A DNA stretch of 13,304 nt from an uncultured Odoribacter sp. (GCA_947176455.1 CAMWQQ010000020.1:1-13304); one strand, 5' to 3'. Positions 1-7,091 are shown, counted from the stretch's first letter. A program made the numbers and translations. Notes: a model not told the origin generated them from the sequence alone.

Positions 1-272
1 CGGTATGCGACATCAATGGTGATGCCTTGTTCCCGTTCGGCTTTCAGTCCGTCGAGCAACAGGGCGTAGTCGATGTTGTCGCCTGCGTTGCCGTAGCGTT
101 TGGTGTCTCTCTCCAGTGCGTCCAACTGGTCTTCGTATAATTTCTTGCTGTCAAAAAGCAGCCTGCCAATCAGGGTGGATTTCCCGTCGTCCACGGAGCC
201 GGCGGTTAGCAGCCTTAAAAGGTCCTTTTTCTCGTCCTGATCCAGAAATTCTGTTATATTTAGTTTTTCCAT
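1..272 (-). CDS. cysN: Sulfate adenylyltransferase subunit 1 (CysN), N-terminal fragment
   Basis: This is the GTPase subunit of ATP sulfurylase. With CysD it couples GTP hydrolysis to formation of adenosine 5'-phosphosulfate (APS) from sulfate and ATP in the cytoplasm. Only the first 90 codons are present; the gene continues past the left edge. The protein starts MEKLNITEF at the ATG whose complement is at 270-272. It shows the translation-factor-type P-loop GSVDDGKST (residues 25-33) and then GITIDVAY (83-90), the switch I / G2 region typical of CysN. It lies 29 nt downstream of cysD in the same direction, the usual cysD-cysN order, so the two are almost certainly cotranscribed. Whether a CysC kinase domain is fused at the missing C-terminus cannot be seen, but a separate cysC in the operon makes that less likely. 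Nothing in the visible part looks broken. Confidence 0.95.
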   Translation of the reverse strand, partial: MEKLNITEFLDQDEKKDLLRLLTAGSVDDGKSTLIGRLLFDSKKLYEDQLDALERDTKRYGNAGDNIDYALLLDGLKAEREQGITIDVAY

Positions 273-301
273 GTTTCAACGTCGTTAAACAGTCCTGCAA
301 A

Positions 302-1213
302 TTAAAAATAGCCTTCTCTTTTTTTCTGCTCCATGCTGGCATCCTGGTCGAAGTCAATGACCCGGGTGGTGCGTTCCGACTTGGTGGTGGTCATCATTTC
401 CTCCACAATCTTTTCAATCGTGTCGGCTTCCGACTCGACGGCTCCGGTCAGCGGCCAGCATCCCAGGGTGCGGAAGCGCACTTTGCGCATTTGTATCTTG
501 TCCCGGTATTGTTCGGGCAGACGGTCATCGTCCGGCATAATCAGGTTGCCGTCCATTTCAATGACGGGGCGTTCCTTGGCAAAGTAGAGCGGTACGATGG
601 GAATGTTTTCCATGCGGATGTATTGCCAGATGTCCAGTTCCGTCCAGTTGGACAGCGGAAACACGCGAATGGATTCTCCTTTGTGCACCCGGGCATTGTA
701 GAGGTTCCACAATTCGGGGCGTTGGTTTTTGGGGTCCCATTGGTGGAATTTGTCCCGGAAAGAATAAATGCGTTCCTTGGCGCGTGATTTCTCTTCGTCG
801 CGACGGGCTCCACCGAAAGCGGCGTCGAACTTGTATTTGTCCAAAGCCTGCAACAGCGCCTGGGTCTTCATCAGGTCCGTATGCACCTTGCTGCCGTGGG
901 TGAACGGTCCGACACCTTCTTGGAAACCTTTGGTGTTGGACTCGACAATCAGGTCCCAGTTGTTGTCCTTGGCATATTTGTCCCGGAATTCAATCATTTC
1001 CTTGAATTTCCACTTGGAGTCGATGTGCATTAACGGAAACGGCACTTTCCCCGGATAGAAGGCCTTTTCGGCCAATCTGACCATGACCGAGGAATCTTTT
1101 CCGATGGAATACAGCATGACCGGATTTTCAAACTCTGCAACCACTTCGCGGATGATGTGAATGGATTCCGCTTCCAGTTCTTTCAGGTGGCTTAACTTGT
1201 ATTCTTCTGACAT
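302..1213 (-). CDS. cysD: Sulfate adenylyltransferase subunit 2 (CysD)
   Basis: This is the catalytic subunit of ATP sulfurylase, which forms APS and pyrophosphate from ATP and sulfate together with the CysN GTPase. The 303-residue protein has the normal family length. It carries the PP-loop ATP-pyrophosphatase signature SIGKDSSVM at residues 36-44 of a PAPS-reductase-like fold. It also has the conserved [16 protein letters not shown] segment and the typical CysD C-terminus ending in EQKKREGYF. The start [10 protein letters not shown] gives the standard N-terminus. Upstream of its ATG are 60 non-coding nt that separate it from cysC; I see no convincing promoter there, so read-through from cysQ-cysC is likely. 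Downstream it precedes cysN by 29 nt. The identification is secure. Confidence 0.97.
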   Translation of the reverse strand: MSEEYKLSHLKELEAESIHIIREVVAEFENPVMLYSIGKDSSVMVRLAEKAFYPGKVPFPLMHIDSKWKFKEMIEFRDKYAKDNNWDLIVESNTKGFQEGVGPFTHGSKVHTDLMKTQALLQALDKYKFDAAFGGARRDEEKSRAKERIYSFRDKFHQWDPKNQRPELWNLYNARVHKGESIRVFPLSNWTELDIWQYIRMENIPIVPLYFAKERPVIEMDGNLIMPDDDRLPEQYRDKIQMRKVRFRTLGCWPLTGAVESEADTIEKIVEEMMTTTKSERTTRVIDFDQDASMEQKKREGYF

Positions 1214-1273
1214 CTTTATAATCGATTTTAATAATTTACTATCGGGTGATCATGGGCGAATCCTCCTGTTTGC

Positions 1274-1867
1274 TCAGTGAATCTTGGGCAGGATTGCTTC
1301 CAAGAGCATCTTGACGGATGCTTCCAAAGGTTGCCGTGAAGTGTCGATGGAAATGAAAGGCTGTTCAGGGGCTTCAAAAGGCGAGGATATGCCGGTGAAT
1401 TCCTTGATTTCGCCCCGGCGTGCCTTGGCGTACAAGCCTTTGACATCTCTTTTTTCGCATTCTTCAATGGGGGTGCTGACGAAAACTTCCAGAAAATCTT
1501 TTTTTCCGATGATTTCCGATGCCATTTGGCGAATGGCTTTGGTCGGACTGATAAAAGCTGCCAAGGTGACTATCCCGCAATCCACGAATAATTTGGAAAC
1601 CTCGGCTATGCGACGGATGTTTTCTGTCCGATCGCTTTCTGAGAACCCTAAATTGTTGTTGATTCCGCTCCGGATGTTGTCGCCGTCAAGGATGCGACAG
1701 AGGATGCCTCTCTGGTGGAGCTCTCTTTCCAGGGCGATAGCCAAAGTACTTTTGCCTGAACCGGAGAGACCCGTGAACCAAATCATGACGCCTTTTTGTT
1801 TCAGCAAGGCTTCCCGGTCTTCCCGTTGCAGCATTTTGTCAAATATCGGATAGATGTTTTCCGCCAT
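1274..1867 (-). CDS. cysC: Adenylylsulfate (APS) kinase CysC
   Basis: This cytoplasmic kinase phosphorylates the 3'-hydroxyl of APS with ATP to give PAPS, the activated sulfate donor. The 197-residue protein has the Walker A motif GLSGSGKST at residues 33-41 and the APS-binding LDGDNIR segment at 60-66. FISPTKAIR begins at 105 and contains the family's conserved serine (Ser107). The later KGLYAKARRGEIKEFTG lid region is also conserved. Length and domain content are normal for a stand-alone CysC. It sits between cysQ (34 nt upstream) and cysD (60 nt downstream) on the minus strand, consistent with one operon. The start at MAENIYPIFDKML leaves a short N-terminal extension before the P-loop domain, normal for stand-alone forms. 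Confidence 0.97.
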   Translation of the reverse strand: MAENIYPIFDKMLQREDREALLKQKGVMIWFTGLSGSGKSTLAIALERELHQRGILCRILDGDNIRSGINNNLGFSESDRTENIRRIAEVSKLFVDCGIVTLAAFISPTKAIRQMASEIIGKKDFLEVFVSTPIEECEKRDVKGLYAKARRGEIKEFTGISSPFEAPEQPFISIDTSRQPLEASVKMLLEAILPKIH

Positions 1868-1901
1868 ATTGTAATATTAATCGTTAATCATAAGTGGCTT
1901 G

Positions 1902-2699
1902 TCATTTTGCGATAAACCACGGATTTAGCAAATTTTCCTTGTTGTAGGTCAGGGGCGTTGTGCCGTCCGTCTGGTACAATTCCTTTCCGGCCGCCTTGGC
2001 GATGGCGTGACCTGCCGCAGTGTCCCATTCCATGGTGGGGGCAAAACGGGGATAAATGTCCGCCGTCCCTTCGGCTACAAGGCATATCTTGATTGAACTG
2101 CCCACGGAGGTCAATTCCACGCTTCCTTTTTGCCGGCGCAATTCGTTGATGAACGTTTCGGTTTCCGGACTCATGTGCGACCGGGAAGCGACCACGACGC
2201 AGGAGGCACCGGAATGCCCGACAGGCAGCCGTTGTGCCTGTTCCTGTATCCGGAGTAAATCCGCCTCTGTTGAAGCGGTGACGTGTTCCGCCCGGAAAGC
2301 CCCTTGGTCGCTGCCGTAATAGAGGGTTTGCCTCACGGGGATGTAAATGACCCCCAATACGGGGTTGCCGTCACGGGTCAAGGCGATGTTCACGGTAAAT
2401 TCTCCGTTGCGTTTGATAAATTCTTTCGTTCCGTCGAGCGGGTCGACAATCCAGACGGTCTGCCACTGGCGACGGGTTTCAAATGCGACGGTTTTGTTTT
2501 CCTCGCTGATGACCGGGTAGGGGGTGGTTGCCAGGTATTCCATGATGATGTCGTTGGACTTCCGGTCGGCAATGGTTAATGGTGAATTGTCCGCCTTGCG
2601 TTCTATGCCGAAATCCGTATCCGGATCCTGATAGATATGCAAAATCTCTTCACCGGCTTTCAGAGCTGCTGTGATCGCTGTTTTTAATAATGAATTCAT
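1902..2699 (-). CDS. cysQ: 3'(2'),5'-bisphosphate nucleotidase CysQ
   Basis: This is a magnesium-dependent phosphatase of the inositol-monophosphatase superfamily. It converts 3'-phosphoadenosine 5'-phosphate (PAP), the by-product of PAPS use, to AMP, and may also act on PAPS. The 265-residue protein shows the metal-binding motifs in order: ISEEN (64-68), WIVDPLDGTKEF (83-94, with the metal-ligand aspartates) and WDTAAGHAIA (225-234). It is the first gene of the minus-strand operon cysQ-cysC-cysD-cysN, so PAP removal is coordinated with PAPS production. The ATG at 2697-2699 lies about 14 nt after the predicted transcription start of the -7 element at 2720-2727, a very short leader. CysQ-type assignment over inositol monophosphatase rests on the operon context and on overall resemblance. 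Confidence 0.94.
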   Translation of the reverse strand: MNSLLKTAITAALKAGEEILHIYQDPDTDFGIERKADNSPLTIADRKSNDIIMEYLATTPYPVISEENKTVAFETRRQWQTVWIVDPLDGTKEFIKRNGEFTVNIALTRDGNPVLGVIYIPVRQTLYYGSDQGAFRAEHVTASTEADLLRIQEQAQRLPVGHSGASCVVVASRSHMSPETETFINELRRQKGSVELTSVGSSIKICLVAEGTADIYPRFAPTMEWDTAAGHAIAKAAGKELYQTDGTTPLTYNKENLLNPWFIAK

Positions 2700-2719
2700 A
2701 CTAAATTCCGCATGCGCCG

Positions 2720-2727
2720 CAAAGGTA
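2720..2727 (-). promoter_or_regulatory. Predicted -7 promoter element of the cysQCDN operon
   Basis: On the minus strand this reads TACCTTTG, an exact fit to the Bacteroidota primary-sigma -7 consensus TAnnTTTG. It is correctly placed to start transcription a few bases before the cysQ ATG at 2699. I do not see a good TTTG -33 element at the expected spacing, which is common in this phylum. No operator or riboswitch is evident between it and the start codon. Confidence 0.6.
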
Positions 2728-2780
2728 TCAAAATTTTTAGTAATTCTTTTTTATCAACGGAAAAATAGCCGGGAAAATAT

Positions 2781-2788
2781 TATCTTTG
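2781..2788 (+). promoter_or_regulatory. Predicted -7 promoter element of purL
   Basis: The octamer TATCTTTG matches the Bacteroidota -7 consensus TAnnTTTG exactly. It sits about 40 nt ahead of the purL ATG and predicts a start near 2795 with a leader of some 33 nt. A clear -33 TTTG is not visible. Because the upstream in-frame TTG at 2786 lies inside this element, it cannot be the translation start, which supports the ATG at 2828. The A/T-rich stretch before the ATG lacks a Shine-Dalgarno sequence, as usual in Bacteroidota. Confidence 0.65.
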
Positions 2789-2827
2789 CTCCGCTTTTAT
2801 TTAGCCTGTGAAATAAATTATTTAAGC

Positions 2828-5800
2828 ATGACAATAGTTTTCTACCAGAAAGATGCGACGGTTTATGCCGTGCAGTATCAGGCGTCTGAGAATCCCCTCG
2901 ATGTCAGTAAATTGGAATGGTTGTTCAGTGGTGCCCGCAGAGTGGCGGAAGGTGCCTTGAAAGGGTATTTTATCGGTCCTCGCCGGGAAATGATTACCCC
3001 TTGGAGCACGAATGCCGTGGAAATCACCCAGAATATGGGGATAAGCGGTATCCTGCGGATAGAGGAATTTATCCGGACCGATAACGAAAAGACTCCGTTC
3101 GACCCGATGCTGAAGGCATTTTACAACGGATTGGACCAGCACATCTATACCATTGACAAGCGACCGGACCCGATTGTTTACATAGACGATATTCGGGCGT
3201 ACAACGTGCAGGAGGGATTGGCTTTGAATCCGGATGAGATTGCTTATCTGGAGGGTTTGGCGAAGAAATTGGGCAGAAAACTGACGGATTCCGAGGTGTT
3301 CGGTTTCTCGCAGGTCAATTCGGAACATTGCCGTCACAAGATATTCAACGGTACATTTATCATTGACGGGGAGGAGAAAGAGAGCACGCTGTTCAAGCTA
3401 ATCAAAAAGACTTCCCAGGAAAATCCCAACCGGATTATTTCCGCTTACAAGGACAATTGCGCGTTTATCGAAGGTCCGGAAGTGGAACAGTTTGCTCCGC
3501 ATACGCAGGATAAGCCGGATGTGTATGAAACGAAGGAAATCGGCACGGTCATTTCGCTGAAAGCCGAGACCCATAATTTCCCGACGACGGTGGAACCGTT
3601 CAACGGTGCCGCAACAGGAAGCGGTGGGGAGATTCGCGACCGGATTGCCGGAGGGCAGGCGGCTCTTCCGTTGGCAGGTACGGCGGTTTACATGACTTCT
3701 TATCCGCGTCTGGATGCTTCCCGGCTTTGGGAGCAGCGCCTCGACCCCCGGAAATGGTTGTATCAGACCCCCGAAGATATTCTGATCAAGGCTTCCAACG
3801 GCGCTTCCGATTTTGGCAATAAATTCGGTCAGCCGCTGATTTGCGGTTCCTTGCTGACCTTTGAGCACGAGGAGAACGGTCGGACGTATGGGTACGACAA
3901 GGTCATCATGCAGGCGGGCGGTGTCGGTTTCGGCAACCGCAAGCAGGCGATGAAATATACGCCCGAGGTCGGCGACAAGGTGGTGTTGCTGGGAGGAGAT
4001 AATTACCGAATCGGTATGGGTGGAGGTGCCGTGTCTTCCGTGGATACCGGAGTATATGCCGGAGCCATTGAGCTGAATGCCGTGCAGCGTTCCAATCCCG
4101 AGATGCAGAAGCGGGTTTGCAATGCCATCCGCGCCATGGCGGAAAGCGAGGTGAATCCCATTGTTTCCATTCACGACCACGGAGCCGGCGGGCATTTGAA
4201 CTGTTTGTCCGAACTGGTAGAGGAGACGGGTGGCAAGATTCATATGGAAAATCTGCCGGTGGGCGACCCGACGCTGTCCGCCAAGGAAATTGTTGGTAAC
4301 GAGTCGCAGGAGCGTATGGGATTGGTGATGAAAGAGAAGGATGTGGCGGAATTGCAGCGGATTGCCGACCGTGAACGGGCACCTATGTATCTCATCGGAG
4401 AGACGACGGGAGATATGAAATTTACGTTTGAAAATGCCAAGACCCAGGAGAAACCCATTGACCTGGAGTTGAAAGATATGTTTGGAAATCCTCCCAAGAC
4501 TATCATGGAGGACAAGACGGTGAAAGAGAAGTATGCCGGACTGGAGTACTCTGTCGACAAGTTGGAAGAATACTTGGAGCAGGTGTTGCAGATTGAGGCG
4601 GTGGCTTCCAAGGACTGGTTGACGAACAAGGTGGACCGTTCCGTCTCCGGACGGGTGGTGCGCCAGCAATGCGTGGGACCCTTGCAGTTGCCTTTGAGCG
4701 ACGTGGCAGCGGTTGCCTTGGATTATAGCGGATACCGGGGAATCGCCACTTCCATCGGTCATGCTCCGGTGGCTGCCATGGCGAATGCGCCTGCCGGGTC
4801 TCGTCTTGCCATTGCCGAGGCGTTAACCAATCTGGTATGGGCTCCGGTGGAAAAGGGATTGCGGGGTGTTTCCCTGTCGGCAAACTGGATGTGGCCTTGT
4901 CGCAACGAGGGCGAGGATGCCCGTTTGTATCAGGCGGTGCAGGCAGCCAGTGACTTTGCCATTGAATTGGGCGTGAATATCCCGACCGGAAAGGATTCTC
5001 TTTCCATGACTCAGAAATACGGCGACAAGAAGGTCTATGCGCCGGGTACCGTCATCATTTCCACGGTGGGCGAGGTGACCGATGTACGCAAGATTGTCGT
5101 GCCGGTGTTGAAGAACGACCCCGCCACGGAAATCGTTTATATTGATTTCTCATTCGACAAGCTGAAACTGGGCGGTTCCAGTTTTGCCCAGATTTTGAAC
5201 AAGGTGGGACTGGACGTGCCGGATGTGAAAGACAGCAAGTATTTCGCAAACGCCTTCATGGCAATACAGCAATTGGTGGACGAAGGCGTGGTGCTGGCAG
5301 GGCATGACATTTCGGCGGGCGGTATGGTGACGGCTTTGCTTGAAATGTGTTTTGCCGACAATCGCCTAGGTTTGGAAGTCGATTTCTCTTTCCTGGCAGA
5401 GAAGGATGTGGTCAAGATTCTGTTTGCCGAGAATCCGGGCGTGTTGATTCAGATTGCCGACAAGGATGCTCGGAAAGTGTCCGATTTGCTGGATAAAGCT
5501 GGAGTGGTTTACGGATTCCTGGGCAAGCCGGGCAAGGCAGGCAAATTGAGCCTGAAGCAGGGAGACGCTTCCTGGACACTGGATATCGCCTCGTTGCGCG
5601 ACCTGTGGTTCAAGACCTCTTATTTGCTCGACCGTCGCCAGAGCGGTGAGGCGAAAGCCTTGGAGAGATACCAGAGTTACAAGCACAATGAATTGAAATA
5701 CAAGTTCCCGAAAGGATTTACCGGAAAACTGGCGGATTTGGGATTGGATTTGCACCGCAAGGTGAAATCGGGTGTCCGGGCTGCCGTTATCCGTGAAAAG

Positions 5801-6523
5801 GGATGCCAGTGCGAGCGGGAAACCGCTTGGGCGTTGCATCTTGCCGGCTTTGACGTGAAGGACGTTCACATGACCGATTTGATTAGCGGTCGGGAGACCT
5901 TGGAGGATGTGAACATGATTGTCTTTGTCGGGGGATTCTCGAACTCCGACGTGCTGGGTTCCGCCAGGGGCTGGGTTGGAGCTTTCAAGTACAATGAAAA
6001 GGCGAGCCGGGCGCTGGCGAACTTCTACAAGCGGGAAGATACCTTGAGCCTGGGTATCTGCAACGGTTGCCAGCTTCTCGTGGAATTGGGGCTGATTTAT
6101 CCGGAGCACAAGGAGATGCCGAAGATGTTGCACAACGATTCCCATAAATTTGAGTCCGGCTTTGTCAGTGTGACGATTGAACCGAACCATTCGGTGATGC
6201 TGGAATCCTTGGCAGGTAGCCGTTTGGGTATCTGGATTGCCCACGGAGAAGGAAAATTCAGTCTGCCGTATGCGGAAAGCGAGTATCATATTCCCATGAA
6301 GTACGCTTACGATGCCTATCCGGCAAATCCGAACGGTTCACCGTTCGCGACGGCGGCGATTTGCAGCAAGGACGGCAGACATCTGGCAATGATGCCACAC
6401 CTGGAAAGAGCCATTTATCCGTGGAACTGGGCTTATTATGCAGAAGGAAGGGAAGGAGACGAGGTAAGTCCTTGGATTGAGGCGTTTGTCAATGCACGGA
6501 AGTGGATTGAAGCCCGGAAATAA
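2828..6523 (+). CDS. purL: Phosphoribosylformylglycinamidine synthase (large single-chain PurL)
   Basis: This enzyme catalyses the fourth step of de novo purine synthesis: FGAR, glutamine and ATP give FGAM, glutamate and ADP. The 1231-residue protein is of the large single-chain type (E. coli PurL is about 1295). Visible landmarks in order are an N-terminal PurS-like domain; ETHNFPT (from 247) followed by a glycine-rich stretch in the first AIRS-like half; HDHGAGG (449-455); GKDSLSM (721-727) and HDISAGG (826-832) in the second half; and a class I glutamine amidotransferase from about 983 to the end. In the last, GICNGCQ carries the nucleophile Cys1078, and AHGEGKF supplies His1139 and Glu1141. 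The ATG at 2828 is chosen because the longer in-frame TTG option lies within the promoter. It is monocistronic, between its own promoter and terminator. Confidence 0.97.
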   Translation: MTIVFYQKDATVYAVQYQASENPLDVSKLEWLFSGARRVAEGALKGYFIGPRREMITPWSTNAVEITQNMGISGILRIEEFIRTDNEKTPFDPMLKAFYNGLDQHIYTIDKRPDPIVYIDDIRAYNVQEGLALNPDEIAYLEGLAKKLGRKLTDSEVFGFSQVNSEHCRHKIFNGTFIIDGEEKESTLFKLIKKTSQENPNRIISAYKDNCAFIEGPEVEQFAPHTQDKPDVYETKEIGTVISLKAETHNFPTTVEPFNGAATGSGGEIRDRIAGGQAALPLAGTAVYMTSYPRLDASRLWEQRLDPRKWLYQTPEDILIKASNGASDFGNKFGQPLICGSLLTFEHEENGRTYGYDKVIMQAGGVGFGNRKQAMKYTPEVGDKVVLLGGDNYRIGMGGGAVSSVDTGVYAGAIELNAVQRSNPEMQKRVCNAIRAMAESEVNPIVSIHDHGAGGHLNCLSELVEETGGKIHMENLPVGDPTLSAKEIVGNESQERMGLVMKEKDVAELQRIADRERAPMYLIGETTGDMKFTFENAKTQEKPIDLELKDMFGNPPKTIMEDKTVKEKYAGLEYSVDKLEEYLEQVLQIEAVASKDWLTNKVDRSVSGRVVRQQCVGPLQLPLSDVAAVALDYSGYRGIATSIGHAPVAAMANAPAGSRLAIAEALTNLVWAPVEKGLRGVSLSANWMWPCRNEGEDARLYQAVQAASDFAIELGVNIPTGKDSLSMTQKYGDKKVYAPGTVIISTVGEVTDVRKIVVPVLKNDPATEIVYIDFSFDKLKLGGSSFAQILNKVGLDVPDVKDSKYFANAFMAIQQLVDEGVVLAGHDISAGGMVTALLEMCFADNRLGLEVDFSFLAEKDVVKILFAENPGVLIQIADKDARKVSDLLDKAGVVYGFLGKPGKAGKLSLKQGDASWTLDIASLRDLWFKTSYLLDRRQSGEAKALERYQSYKHNELKYKFPKGFTGKLADLGLDLHRKVKSGVRAAVIREKGCQCERETAWALHLAGFDVKDVHMTDLISGRETLEDVNMIVFVGGFSNSDVLGSARGWVGAFKYNEKASRALANFYKREDTLSLGICNGCQLLVELGLIYPEHKEMPKMLHNDSHKFESGFVSVTIEPNHSVMLESLAGSRLGIWIAHGEGKFSLPYAESEYHIPMKYAYDAYPANPNGSPFATAAICSKDGRHLAMMPHLERAIYPWNWAYYAEGREGDEVSPWIEAFVNARKWIEARK

Positions 6524-6542
6524 GCTAACCCCCATATTAACG

Positions 6543-6587
6543 AAACGAGACTGTCTGACATCTGTTGGGCAGTCTCGTTTGTTTTGT
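6543..6587 (+). terminator. Intrinsic terminator of purL
   Basis: A perfect 11-bp stem AAACGAGACTG / CAGTCTCGTTT (6543-6553 with 6570-6580) is extended inward by six more Watson-Crick or G-T pairs to a 4-nt loop (6560-6563). A T-rich run GTTTTG follows. It begins 20 nt after the purL stop. The A/T-rich flanks on both sides suggest it could also weaken transcription arriving from the right, relevant if the neighbouring promoter segment inverts. Confidence 0.85.
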
Positions 6588-6687
6588 GTCGCTATTCGTT
6601 TATTTTATCTGTAATTGATTCGTCGCTCTATCGAATTGATATTGCTTTTCCCCGATGTTATCCCCGTATTTGCGGTCGAAATCCACC

Positions 6688-6711
6688 AAAAAAAACGTCC
6701 GTTTTTATTGG
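6688..6711 (+). repeat. Left arm of 24-bp perfect inverted repeat (putative recombinase crossover site)
   Basis: This 24-nt arm is the exact reverse complement of 6896-6919. It begins with eight A residues, contains the interrupted palindrome AAAAACGTCCGTTTTT, and ends ATTGG. The internal 10-mer AAACGTCCGT matches 9 of 10 positions of ARACGTWCGT, which I recall as the core of repeats flanking Mpi-controlled invertible promoters in Bacteroides fragilis. Identity stops at both arm ends, as expected for a site-specific recombination site. No target duplication flanks it. Confidence 0.8.
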
Positions 6712-6717
6712 TTGAAA

Positions 6718-6748
6718 GTTCATAAGGTTCATAAAGTTTATAAAGTTC
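6718..6748 (+). repeat. Short tandem repeat, 9-nt unit, about 3.4 copies
   Basis: Three consecutive 9-mers, GTTCATAAG, GTTCATAAA and GTTTATAAA, are followed by a partial fourth unit GTTC. They lie just inside the left arm of the inverted repeat and over 110 nt upstream of the promoter in the present orientation. Function is unknown; regulator binding or simple A/T-rich slippage are both possible. Confidence 0.7.
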
Positions 6749-6862
6749 CGGTTGGGAATGGGTTATGCCCATCTCTTTCGGAATGAATTTCCCATTATTT
6801 TCAAGGTTTTAACGGTAACAAACAAATATTACGGACAAGAATATAGATTTGTTATTTTTTTG

Positions 6863-6870
6863 TATATTTG
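6863..6870 (+). promoter_or_regulatory. Predicted -7 promoter element of the susCD operon
   Basis: The octamer TATATTTG fits the Bacteroidota -7 consensus TAnnTTTG exactly and predicts a start near 6877, still inside the inverted-repeat bounded segment. The right repeat arm would therefore be in the 5' leader. A TTTG at 6848-6851 is too close to be a standard -33 element. The nearest alternative site for starting susCD transcription is not apparent between here and the susC ATG. Confidence 0.65.
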
Positions 6871-6895
6871 TATCGTTTTTTTTAAGAAAAATGTT

Positions 6896-6919
6896 CCAAT
6901 AAAAACGGACGTTTTTTTT
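6896..6919 (-). repeat. Right arm of 24-bp perfect inverted repeat (putative recombinase crossover site)
   Basis: Exact reverse complement of 6688-6711: CCAAT, then the interrupted palindrome AAAAACGGACGTTTTT, then further T residues. It lies between the promoter at 6863-6870 and the susC start, where the second crossover site of an invertible promoter should be. An extra T at 6920 is not matched in the left arm, which marks the outer limit of identity. Confidence 0.8.
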
Positions 6920-6935
6920 TGAGGAAAAACACAGG

Positions 6936-6951
6936 GCGAAAACGTTTTCGC
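6936..6951. promoter_or_regulatory. 16-bp perfect palindrome, possible LacI-family operator
   Basis: The sequence GCGAAAACGTTTTCGC is fully palindromic with a central CG. This is the pattern of operators bound by LacI/GalR-family repressors, whose consensus centres on AAACGTTT. It lies about 60 nt downstream of the predicted susCD transcription start, where a bound repressor could block elongation, and outside the putative invertible segment, so it would stay fixed relative to susC. No LacI-family gene is in the window. As RNA it would have no loop, so a hairpin role is unlikely. Confidence 0.4.
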
Positions 6952-7091
6952 TTTGTATGGGGAAGCTTCGGAGAGTATGGCTGGTGTCTCGTTTCTGTAG
7001 CATCAGGCGTACAAAGATTGAAATAATGAGGAAGCTTGTTCAGGCAAGTGGACTTTATTTGTATAAACACTTAACTCTAAACACTTTAATT

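Larger units (their letters stand above)
6688..6919. other. Putative invertible promoter segment (phase switch), ON orientation
   Basis: Two perfect 24-bp arms in opposite orientation enclose 184 bp (6712-6895). The segment is non-coding, A/T-rich, and contains an exact -7 promoter element (6863-6870) directed out through the right arm toward susC. I see no TAnnTTTG element on its other strand. This matches invertible promoters of Bacteroides surface loci, in which a serine recombinase flips the segment and turns the downstream operon on or off. In the orientation given, the promoter faces susC (ON). No recombinase gene lies in the window; a global Mpi-like enzyme elsewhere would be needed. 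Architecture and repeats are seen directly; inversion itself is inferred. Confidence 0.7.
6871..7091 (+). other. Long 5' leader of susC
   Basis: About 215 nt separate the predicted transcription start (near 6877) from the susC ATG. The stretch holds the right inverted-repeat arm, a T9 run (6912-6920), a 16-bp palindrome (6936-6951) and a repeated AAACACTT just before the start codon. One reading frame is open from 6903 into susC. Its upstream ATGs (6957, 7026) would add 45 or 22 residues in front of an otherwise normal signal peptide, so I treat this part as untranslated. No recognised riboswitch or small RNA is apparent. Confidence 0.5.

Noticed and set aside
116..787. Plus-strand open frame across the cysN-cysD junction
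   Set aside because: It overlaps two unmistakable minus-strand genes and encodes no recognisable protein.
1228..1467. Minus-strand small open frame covering the cysC-cysD spacer
   Set aside because: Most of it is an alternative frame of cysC; only its tail enters the 60-nt spacer, and no domain is recognisable.
2786..2827. Fourteen-codon N-terminal extension of PurL from a TTG
   Set aside because: The TTG lies inside the predicted -7 element and ahead of the likely transcription start; the ATG at 2828 gives the normal PurL N-terminus.
3398..4762. Long open frame of 454 codons on the minus strand within purL
   Set aside because: It is an antisense shadow of purL; its composition is histidine- and arginine-rich with no recognisable domain, and it has no promoter or neighbour support.
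5366..6289. Open frame of 307 codons on the minus strand within purL
   Set aside because: Also antisense to well-conserved PurL glutaminase and synthetase sequence, with no family features.
6688..6919. A small transposable element (MITE) with 24-bp terminal inverted repeats
   Set aside because: There is no target-site duplication outside the arms, the segment carries a promoter correctly placed for susC, and the arm core resembles an invertase site.
6688..6919. Inverted repeat as a transcribed RNA hairpin or terminator
   Set aside because: The arms are 184 bp apart and the left arm lies upstream of the predicted transcription start, so they would not be on one transcript in this orientation.
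6957..7091. Earlier ATG starts for susC (6957 and 7026)
   Set aside because: They would place 45 or 22 mostly polar or charged residues before a complete signal peptide that begins at 7092, which would impair export.
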